Source: Fen-671 sp035502515
Lineage (GTDB): Bacteria > Actinomycetota > Acidimicrobiia > Acidimicrobiales > Palsa-688
DNA length: 5,522 nt
NCBI GenBank assembly: GCA_035502515.1
Contig: DATJUH010000299.1
Coordinates: forward strand, 1-5,522
Direction: 5' to 3'
Shown: positions 1-4,748 of the stretch, piece by piece
How the letters are laid out: each line of letters opens with the position of its first letter
Position numbering within the stretch: position 1 is the first letter of the stretch
Program-made: the position numbers and the translations under genes
The notes under the pieces: generated by a model
Database searches by the model: none
What the model saw: the letters and a program-made list of their open reading frames with translations, nothing else
What the model was told of the DNA's origin: nothing

Positions 1-330
1 ACTCTTGGCGTAGCCGTGGCCGCGCAGGGCCAGTTCCATCGCTTCGTTGACGGCGGCCAGGCTCGTCCCGTCGACGCCGAGTACGGAGGGCCCAAGCTCC
101 TCGAGGGCGGCGACCACACCGCCGGCGAAGCCGGGCAGGTACGTCGTGCCTAGGGGGCACACCTCTGCGTAGCCGGTGAGGCCGTTCCTGGCCGAGACGG
201 CCACGACCACGCTCTGAAGAGCGGCGACCTCCCGGCCCCCGGACATCACATACGTGCCGTGGGCGTAGGTGAGCTCGTAGCGGTGCACCCGCACTTCGGT
301 GAGTTGGCTCCCCCCGTCGCTCTCGGTCAA
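1..330 (-). CDS. Mandelate racemase/muconate lactonizing (enolase superfamily) enzyme, N-terminal fragment
   Basis: The 110 codons visible cover the capping domain of an enolase-superfamily enzyme; the barrel with the catalytic Lys and metal-binding acids lies beyond the left edge. Seen: a first beta strand (VRVHRYEL, residues 13-20), the TYVMSGGR segment (26-33), GYAEVCPLGTTYLPGF (53-68), then an NEAM...LRGHGYAKS stretch (95-110), where GH-x-x-AK marks entry to the barrel. The pairing of a G-x-Y-x-x-S-x-GR motif with a CPLG/TYLP loop resembles the cis-3-hydroxy-L-proline dehydratase-like branch, but that is from memory of the family and the substrate is not settled. Such enzymes abstract a proton alpha to a carboxylate and typically dehydrate or racemise acid sugars or amino acids in the cytoplasm. 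The start is TTG at 330-328: a purine-rich CAGGGAAAGG lies just upstream, no better in-frame start is seen further out, and only about 12 residues precede the first strand, which is normal. A GTG a few codons later is possible. It is transcribed divergently from the ATPase at 456. Confidence 0.85.
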   Translation of the reverse strand, partial: MTESDGGSQLTEVRVHRYELTYAHGTYVMSGGREVAALQSVVVAVSARNGLTGYAEVCPLGTTYLPGFAGGVVAALEELGPSVLGVDGTSLAAVNEAMELALRGHGYAKS

Positions 331-344
331 TGCCCTTTCCCTGT

Positions 345-364
345 CACCCCAACCGGTGACGTGA
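345..364 (-). promoter_or_regulatory. Possible operator half-site upstream of the enolase-type gene
   Basis: Read on the minus strand, 361-348 is CGTCACCGGTTGGG. It matches 12 of 14 positions of the core of the palindrome at 2086-2105 (CGTAACCGGTTGCG); across the full 20 bp, 14 positions agree. Only the ACCGGT core is itself symmetric, so this would be a weak or one-armed site. It lies about 18-31 bases upstream of the TTG start, where a repressor could act. The link to the other site is my inference from the shared core and position. Confidence 0.35.
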
Positions 365-415
365 TCATCGCATAAGCGTCCATGCCAGGCCAGGGCGGGC
401 CGTAATATGATGCAA

Positions 416-421
416 TATAAT
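416..421 (+). promoter_or_regulatory. Consensus -10 hexamer (TATAAT) upstream of the ATPase gene
   Basis: An exact TATAAT lies in a short AT-rich island (about 401-447) of an otherwise GC-rich window. Transcription would begin near 428 and leave a leader of about 28 bases before the ATG at 456. No good -35 box is seen at the usual 16-18 base spacing (the stretch there is GGGCGG), and there is no TGn extension, so the promoter call rests on the -10 alone. The same island could also serve the divergent minus-strand gene. Confidence 0.4.
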
Positions 422-455
422 GCTGTTCTATGTTAATCTACGTTGAAATGCGCCG

Positions 456-1901
456 ATGAGCCGCCGCCGAGGGCTCCCCCCGGCCCACCGGGCCACGACG
501 GTCGAGCTGCGCACGCTGTACCCCTTCGTCATCCCTGACGCCCTCGGTGTCGACGGCTGCTACATCGGCCGGGAGGCATCGGGCGGCCTGTTTTGTTTCG
601 ACCCCTGGGAGTGTTATGCGAAGGGCAAGCTCACCAGCCCGAACATCGTGGTTTTCGGTCAGATCGGGCGGGGGAAGTCGGCATTTGTGAAGTCCTTCAT
701 CTGGCGTCAGCGGACCTTTGGCCGGCAGTGCTGGGTCCTCGACCCAAAGGGGGAGTACGAAGCTCTGGCCTTGGCGGGCGGGGGCCAGCCGCTCCGGCTC
801 GGGCCGGGCCTCGGCCTGCGGCTCAACCCGCTCGACGTCAACGGGAGCCCGGGCACCGAAGCCAAAGGCAACCCGGCGCCGGCCCACCAACGTCGAGGCG
901 AACTGCTGGGGGCGCTCCTGAGCACCTCCCTCGGACGGCCTCTGCAGCCCGAAGAACGGGCCTCTGCCGACGTGGCCCTGTCGGCAGTTGAAGAGCGCAC
1001 GGCTGTGCCGACTCTGCCCCTTGTGGCGGACGCCTTGCTCAACCCGGCGGCGCGTCAAGCGGCGCTGCTTGGCACCGACACCGATGGGCTGCGGCACGAC
1101 GGCCGGCAGGTGGCGCTCGAACTGCGCCGGCTGGTGCACGGCGACCTGGCCGGCATGTTCGACGGGGAGACCTCGCCGGGGGTGGAGCTGGGCGCCGGCA
1201 TGGTCGTGCTGGACCTGTCCCGGCTGTACGCCTCACCCGCGCTGGGGTTACTCATGGTCTGCGCCCTGTCCTGGTTGCAAAGCGCGTTGGCTTCGGGGTC
1301 AGCTAAGCGCCTCGTGGTGCTGGACGAGGCCTGGGCTGTCCTCAGCCACCTGGCCACGGCCCGCTGGCTGCAGGCCACCTTCAAGCTGTCGCGTGCGTAC
1401 GGCGTCGCCAACGTGGCCGTCGTGCACCGCCTGTCGGACCTGAAGGCGGCCGGCCAGGACGGCTCTCAGGAACAGCGCCTGGCCGAGGGCCTGCTGGCCG
1501 ATGCCGAAACCCGGGTCTTGTTCGGCCAGTCCCCTGGAGAAGCGGAGCGAGCCGGTGAGTTGCTCGGCCTGTCCCGCACAGAGCAAACGATCCTGAGCCA
1601 ACTCCCTCGGGGCGTGGCCTTGTGGCGGGTGGGGCAGACCTCCTACCTGGTCGAGCACGACCTGTCCGACGAGGAAAGGGCGCTGGCGGACACCGATACT
1701 GCGATGCGGACGGCCGGCACCGCGGTGGACGGTGTGTCTACCCACGCGCCGGCCGCCATATCACGGCCCACCCCCGAAGGGCCCAAGGATGGCGACGGCG
1801 TTCACCCCCGCCACAGAGCCCCGACCGAGGCCGGCCGGTCACGGCCCATTGACGGAAGCGGGGGCAGCGATCAGTGCCGGCGCGGTGCGCATTTTGCCTG
1901 A
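456..1901 (+). CDS. VirB4/TraC-like conjugation-type P-loop ATPase, stand-alone
   Basis: A 481-residue cytoplasmic ATPase of the HerA/VirB4 class, the kind that powers DNA or protein transfer in conjugation systems. Seen: Walker A GQIGRGKS (68-75); WVLDPKGEY (93-101), a typical VirB4/TrwB-type strand; Walker B LVVLDEAW (286-293); VAVVHRLSDL soon after; then LLADAETRVLFGQ and a C-terminal LPRGVALWRVGQTSYLVEH segment, all in the family's usual order. The opening HRATTVELRTLYPF matches how I recall actinobacterial members starting, so the protein looks complete rather than a truncated VirB4. The start is ATG 456; an in-frame stop at 444-446 excludes a longer form. No clear Shine-Dalgarno is seen. 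Residues 418-481, after DTDTAM, are rich in Pro, Gly, Ser and Arg and look disordered. No relaxase, coupling protein, PrgI-like partner or integrase is in the window, so transfer activity cannot be inferred from context. An orphan or remnant of an integrative element is the main alternative. Confidence 0.88.
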   Translation: MSRRRGLPPAHRATTVELRTLYPFVIPDALGVDGCYIGREASGGLFCFDPWECYAKGKLTSPNIVVFGQIGRGKSAFVKSFIWRQRTFGRQCWVLDPKGEYEALALAGGGQPLRLGPGLGLRLNPLDVNGSPGTEAKGNPAPAHQRRGELLGALLSTSLGRPLQPEERASADVALSAVEERTAVPTLPLVADALLNPAARQAALLGTDTDGLRHDGRQVALELRRLVHGDLAGMFDGETSPGVELGAGMVVLDLSRLYASPALGLLMVCALSWLQSALASGSAKRLVVLDEAWAVLSHLATARWLQATFKLSRAYGVANVAVVHRLSDLKAAGQDGSQEQRLAEGLLADAETRVLFGQSPGEAERAGELLGLSRTEQTILSQLPRGVALWRVGQTSYLVEHDLSDEERALADTDTAMRTAGTAVDGVSTHAPAAISRPTPEGPKDGDGVHPRHRAPTEAGRSRPIDGSGGSDQCRRGAHFA

Positions 1902-1945
1902 AGCGGACCAAACCGAACCGCGGCCCGTGCCGACGAAGGTGACGA

Positions 1946-1974
1946 GCCCACGTGCCGGTCGCTCGGCCACGGGC
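1946..1974 (+). terminator. Possible hairpin terminator after the ATPase gene
   Basis: An imperfect stem can form between 1946-1957 and 1964-1974: about ten GC-rich pairs, two small bulges, and a six-base loop. It starts 45 bases after the ATPase stop. A run of five T lies at 1995-1999, about 20 bases past the stem, too far for a classical intrinsic terminator. High-GC Gram-positive bacteria often use stems without a U tract, so this is possible but weak. Confidence 0.25.
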
Positions 1975-2012
1975 CTCAGCCGGGTTTCGACTGCTTTTTG
2001 ATGCCACTCCGA

Positions 2013-2038
2013 CCGGCTGTTCACCTCTAAACAATCGG
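2013..2038. repeat. Imperfect inverted repeat in the PhyH upstream region
   Basis: The arms CCGGCTGTT (2013-2021) and AACAATCGG (2030-2038) pair at seven of nine positions with one further G-T wobble, around an eight-base spacer. It sits at the edge of the AT-rich upstream region of the oxygenase gene. It could be an operator or a chance stem; nothing else supports a role. Confidence 0.2.
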
Positions 2039-2056
2039 CCATATTAATTGAAGTAC

Positions 2057-2085
2057 TTGCAGGCGCACCCTCTCTGTAGTAAAAC
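2057..2085 (+). promoter_or_regulatory. Candidate promoter for the PhyH oxygenase gene
   Basis: TTGCAG at 2057-2062 and TAAAAC at 2080-2085 are separated by 17 bases, the ideal sigma-70-type spacing, though each hexamer matches consensus only partly (three and four of six). It lies in an AT-richer stretch, and the 20-bp palindrome at 2086-2105 begins right after the -10, where a bound repressor would cover the transcription start. The position strengthens an otherwise modest match. Confidence 0.35.
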
Positions 2086-2105
2086 TTACGTAACCGGTTG
2101 CGTAA
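2086..2105. promoter_or_regulatory. Near-perfect 20-bp palindromic operator, LacI/GalR style
   Basis: TTACGTAACCGGTTGCGTAA equals its own reverse complement at 18 of 20 positions; only the sixth base and its partner break symmetry. An even-length palindrome with a central CG step and flanking AA/TT (here AACCGGTT) is typical of LacI/GalR family operators, which commonly control sugar uptake and catabolic operons. It lies 40-59 bases ahead of the GTG start at 2145 and abuts the candidate -10. The palindrome is seen directly; the regulator family is inferred, and no regulator gene is in the window. Confidence 0.6.
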
Positions 2106-2144
2106 CGGTGAGGCCAAGCACGAGAAGCCAAAGGGGGAACGGCT

Positions 2145-3047
2145 GTGCCGCGCAAAATCTCTCAGGCGGACATAGATCATTGGCATCAGCACGGCTACGT
2201 GATCGTCAAGAACTTCCTCAGCGAGGAGGAGCTCGTCGCGGCCCGGAAGAACCTGCGCCAATACCTGCCCGACTGGGACGAGTACGTAGAACGAGCCCCG
2301 CTTTTCAACAATATGACGGGCGGGTCGATGCGTTCGGCACCAGGGTGGCTTCGGCATGAGTTCCCGTATGTCGGCGATGCCCTCAACCACGTGGCACTGC
2401 ACCCCTTTTTGATCGGCTTCGTCGAGCGCCTCGTGGGCCACGACAACCTGGCCCTGAGCCACGGTGCGATCGTCGGGAAGTACGCCGGCCGCGCCGATTA
2501 CGACCAGCTGCTGCACGAGGACTACACGAACAACACGCTCGCATTTCCCAGCACGAGCACCGGTCTTGTCGATGTACCCATGATCGTCTACTACACCGAT
2601 GTCACCCCGGACCTGGGCCCGACGTATGTCGTATCCATGGAGCGCACAGCCGGCATGCCTCCGACGGGGCGTCGCTTCTACTCCCGGGAAGAGTACCCGG
2701 ATCTCTATGCGGCAGAAGTGCCCGCTACTATGCCGGCCGGTTCCGCCCTTATCTATTCGATGCGCACGGTCCACCGAGGCTCGGCTATGCGCGCCGCTGA
2801 AGGACTCAGATTTTCCCAGTTCGTCGCCTTTCACACTGCAGGGCCACGCTGGCTCGGTTCCGACAGTTTCCAACGGCTCGGTGATCTGCCCGAGATGCGC
2901 CGGCTCATCACCAGGGCCACCCCGCGACAGCGCCAGCTGATCGGTTTCCCGGCTCCTGGTGATGCTTATTGGACGGAAGACACGTTGGCCGGGGTAGCGG
3001 CCCGCTACCCCGGAATGGACATGACCCCGTATAAAGAACGAGCCTGA
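2145..3047 (+). CDS. Phytanoyl-CoA dioxygenase (PhyH) family Fe(II)/2-oxoglutarate oxygenase
   Basis: A 300-residue soluble enzyme with the double-stranded beta-helix layout of PhyH oxygenases, which use Fe(II), O2 and 2-oxoglutarate to hydroxylate a small substrate and release succinate and CO2. Seen: the N-terminal helix and HGYVIVKNFLSEEEL (16-30), where 'W-x-x-x-GY-x-x-x-x-x-F-L' is characteristic; the iron motif H124-x-D126 in LLHEDYTNNTL; the distal iron ligand H210 in TVHRGSA; and R222, 12 residues later, placed to bind 2-oxoglutarate. The usual V-P-G-S-H stretch of the family is replaced by VVSMERT (162-168). The C-terminus (ATPRQRQLIGFPAPGD...RYPGMDMTPY) looks like a conserved subfamily tail, not the ectoine hydroxylase type. 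The start is GTG 2145, with AAGGGGGAA at 2131-2139 as a strong ribosome site. It follows a likely operator and precedes an ABC importer on the same strand with a 193-base gap, so it may be its own transcript. The substrate is unknown; phytanoyl-CoA itself is unlikely. Confidence 0.9.
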   Translation: MPRKISQADIDHWHQHGYVIVKNFLSEEELVAARKNLRQYLPDWDEYVERAPLFNNMTGGSMRSAPGWLRHEFPYVGDALNHVALHPFLIGFVERLVGHDNLALSHGAIVGKYAGRADYDQLLHEDYTNNTLAFPSTSTGLVDVPMIVYYTDVTPDLGPTYVVSMERTAGMPPTGRRFYSREEYPDLYAAEVPATMPAGSALIYSMRTVHRGSAMRAAEGLRFSQFVAFHTAGPRWLGSDSFQRLGDLPEMRRLITRATPRQRQLIGFPAPGDAYWTEDTLAGVAARYPGMDMTPYKERA

Positions 3048-3059
3048 GGGCGGGCTCGT
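3038..3059 (+). terminator. Hairpin spanning the PhyH stop codon
   Basis: ACGAGCC (3038-3044) and GGCTCGT (3053-3059) form a perfect seven-base stem; the eight-base loop holds the TGA stop (3045-3047). No T run follows. It may act as a U-less terminator or protect the 3' end, and it suggests the oxygenase may be transcribed apart from the importer genes. Confidence 0.4.
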
Positions 3060-3118
3060 CTAGAGCCGCGAGGGGGTGAATTGCCAGATAGTCGCCGGAA
3101 CCAGAGCGCCCGCGAACG

Positions 3119-3156
3119 GGGCCTCAGAATGACCTGGGCCTCAGAACGATCTGGGC
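3119..3156. repeat. 17-bp tandem direct repeat, 2.2 copies
   Basis: GGGCCTCAGAATGACCT (3119-3135) is followed directly by GGGCCTCAGAACGATCT (3136-3152), identical at 15 of 17 positions, then a partial GGGC. It sits in the non-coding gap before the binding-protein gene. The nine bases GGGCCTCAG occur a third time at 1971-1979, 70 bases past the end of the ATPase gene. A paired binding site or a slippage duplication are both possible. Confidence 0.6.
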
Positions 3157-3215
3157 ATTCGACATGATCCTGTATTTCCTAAACGAAATTCGACCGATTT
3201 TACCAACCGCAGACG

Positions 3216-3221
3216 CATAAT
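3216..3221 (+). promoter_or_regulatory. Candidate -10 box for the importer operon
   Basis: CATAAT matches the -10 consensus at five of six positions, 20 bases before the GTG start. No convincing -35 is seen at normal spacing. Upstream, the heptamer ATTCGAC occurs twice (3157-3163 and 3188-3194), 31 bases or about three helical turns apart, which could be an activator or repressor site. The leader would be short, with AGGGGG (3227-3232 region) serving as ribosome site. Confidence 0.3.
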
Positions 3222-3240
3222 TCACCAGGGGGTTATTTCA

Positions 3241-4668
3241 GTGGAAGACATTTCCAGACGCCGGTTCTTGGCCAACGCGGGCGGCGCGCTGGCCGGCCTG
3301 GCTATCGGCAGCCGCTTGGCCAACCTGGGCGGCAAAGCCACGAGAGACTTGAACGCCGCCCTCCGGCTTCGTGCCCAAAGTGTTGTGTCACCTGTCGCGT
3401 ACAACGGGGACCTGTCCTCGGCCACCATCGTCGTCGCCATCCCTTCTGGGCCCGAAGCTGATACCCACAACGCCTTGGCGTCAGAATTCACCAAGTACAC
3501 CAAGGGCAAGATCAAGGTCGTAGTGGAGGAGCAATCTCGTACGGATGCTTTTGAAACAAAGTTCCTGACCTTGATGAACGCACGGTCTTCGGAGTGGGAC
3601 GTAGTGCGGACGACGCCGCTCGACTTCCTGCTCTGGGGGCCGAAGGGCTGGCTGGTGTCGTTCAACAAGTTCATGGCGCAGCCGAACCTGTTCAACAGCC
3701 AGGTGTTCAAGCTCGATGACTATCCTCCGGCCATCATCAACCTGTTCAAGCGCAATGGCGGTGTCTATTCCTTTATTCAGACCGCCAGCGCCCTGCTTTT
3801 GTACTACCGCAAAGATCTGCTGGCCAAGTACGCCGGCGTCCCTGCCCCGCCCGACGAAGGCTGGTCTATAACCGAGTTGAAGGCGGTCGCGCAAAAAATG
3901 AAGAGCGCCGGCCTGGGAATGTACCCCTTCTTTTTTGAGGCTTCTGCTCCTGACGGCCAGGCGTACTGTACTGCCTACTGTATGGCCGCCATGGGCGGTG
4001 CGGCCGCGCTCGGCTCGGGCCTGAAACCCGATCTGGCCACCAGCAGCGTGGAGAGCGTCTTCGACTGGAGCATCTCACTGCAAAAAGAGGGTTTGGTCCC
4101 TCCCGGCATCGAGTCGGATGGCTACTCTCAAGGCATTCCCGTGTTCCAAAACGAGCAAGTGGCGATGGGACTGCAATGGGACGCCGCCGCCGCGACAGTA
4201 CTCAGCCAGTCCCAATCACCAAAGATATATGACAAGATGGGCTTCGCTCCCTACCCTTACGACCTGGGTGGCCCCAGTAGCCTGCGGCTCTACCCGTCCG
4301 TCTGGGGCCTCGGCATATCGTCCTACAGCAAAAATCAGGAAGCCGCGTTTGCATATATCTCGTGGTTCACGAGCCCGGACATCGCCAAGCAGTACATCTC
4401 CACCGGCGGGGGGACGACGGGCCGGACCACGCTGCTCAACGAGCCGTCTATCGTCGCTCAGAACCCGCAGTATGTGGCGCTGAGCAAGGGCCTCAAGATT
4501 TACAAGCCGCTGCCGCCCACTCCTGCGGCCCCATACGTCGTCGAGGTCCTCCTCGACAACGCCGGCTCGGCCATCTGGTCAGGCTCCCAGTCTGTGGCCT
4601 CGGCCCTGGCAACGTACGACAAACAAGCGCTCTCGTACCTCAAGGAGGAAGGCATCACCGTTTCCTGA
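3241..4668 (+). CDS. ABC transporter substrate-binding protein, family 1, Tat-exported
   Basis: A 475-residue extracellular solute-binding protein that captures the substrate outside the membrane and hands it to the permease encoded next. Seen: a twin-arginine signal SRRRFL at residues 5-10, followed by an Ala/Gly-rich hydrophobic core (about 11-29); no lipobox Cys, so anchoring is not by lipidation as far as the sequence shows. The mature part has the family 1 pattern: a first strand (SATIVVAIPSGPEADTHNALASEFTK), WDVVRTTPLDFLLWGPKGWLVSFNKF, ALLLYYRKDLLAKYAGVPAPPDEGWSITELK, FQNEQVAMGLQWDAAA, and a late WGLGISSYSKNQEAAFAYISWFTSPDIAKQY stretch. Length is normal for the family once the signal is counted. 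The start is GTG 3241 with AGGGGG eight bases upstream. Family 1 members mostly bind oligosaccharides or sugar-like polar molecules; the ligand here is not readable. It is 80 bases ahead of the permease, as in a normal binding-protein-dependent operon. Confidence 0.92.
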   Translation: MEDISRRRFLANAGGALAGLAIGSRLANLGGKATRDLNAALRLRAQSVVSPVAYNGDLSSATIVVAIPSGPEADTHNALASEFTKYTKGKIKVVVEEQSRTDAFETKFLTLMNARSSEWDVVRTTPLDFLLWGPKGWLVSFNKFMAQPNLFNSQVFKLDDYPPAIINLFKRNGGVYSFIQTASALLLYYRKDLLAKYAGVPAPPDEGWSITELKAVAQKMKSAGLGMYPFFFEASAPDGQAYCTAYCMAAMGGAAALGSGLKPDLATSSVESVFDWSISLQKEGLVPPGIESDGYSQGIPVFQNEQVAMGLQWDAAAATVLSQSQSPKIYDKMGFAPYPYDLGGPSSLRLYPSVWGLGISSYSKNQEAAFAYISWFTSPDIAKQYISTGGGTTGRTTLLNEPSIVAQNPQYVALSKGLKIYKPLPPTPAAPYVVEVLLDNAGSAIWSGSQSVASALATYDKQALSYLKEEGITVS

Positions 4669-4731
4669 GCCGCCCAGTCAAAGCGCGTGTGCCCAGGGGG
4701 CTTTCGCCTGCCTGAGGTCCACCCGATCGGG

Positions 4732-4746
4732 AGAAGCCAGGCTTCT
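4732..4746. repeat. Perfect 15-bp inverted repeat over the permease ribosome site
   Basis: AGAAGCC (4732-4738) and GGCTTCT (4740-4746) are perfect inverted arms around a single A. As RNA this would fold into a five-pair stem (AGAAG/CUUCU) with loop CCAGG, placing the only nearby Shine-Dalgarno-like AGG in the loop, just before the GTG start at 4749. It could tune translation of the permease relative to the binding protein, or be a protein site. Confidence 0.4.
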
Positions 4747-4748
4747 TG

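Noticed and set aside
448..459. A four-codon mini frame (ATG CGC CGA TGA) overlapping the ATPase start, as a possible translational leader
   Set aside because: It is too short to support, has no ribosome site, and such overlaps arise easily by chance.
438..1139. A minus-strand open frame (233 codons) opposite the ATPase gene
   Set aside because: It mirrors the coding frame with Walker motifs on the plus strand; its product is Arg/Pro/Gly-rich and unlike any family I know.
1902..2144. The gap between the ATPase and PhyH genes, checked for a small gene or tRNA
   Set aside because: No frame with a ribosome site and sensible product, and no cloverleaf, was seen; the contents are the hairpin, inverted repeat, promoter and palindrome listed as features.
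1839..2873. A long minus-strand open frame (344 codons) across the PhyH upstream region and gene
   Set aside because: It is antisense to a gene with clear iron-binding motifs, crosses the intergenic regulatory region, and its protein has no recognisable pattern. Long antisense frames are common in high-GC genes.
3109..3120. A short CCCG-CGAA-CGGG stem-loop in the gap after the PhyH gene
   Set aside because: Only four base pairs and no T run; such stems are expected by chance at this GC content.
3222..3710. A minus-strand open frame (162 codons) opposite the start of the binding-protein gene
   Set aside because: It is antisense to the Tat signal and mature N-terminus of a clearly recognised protein and lacks any family pattern.
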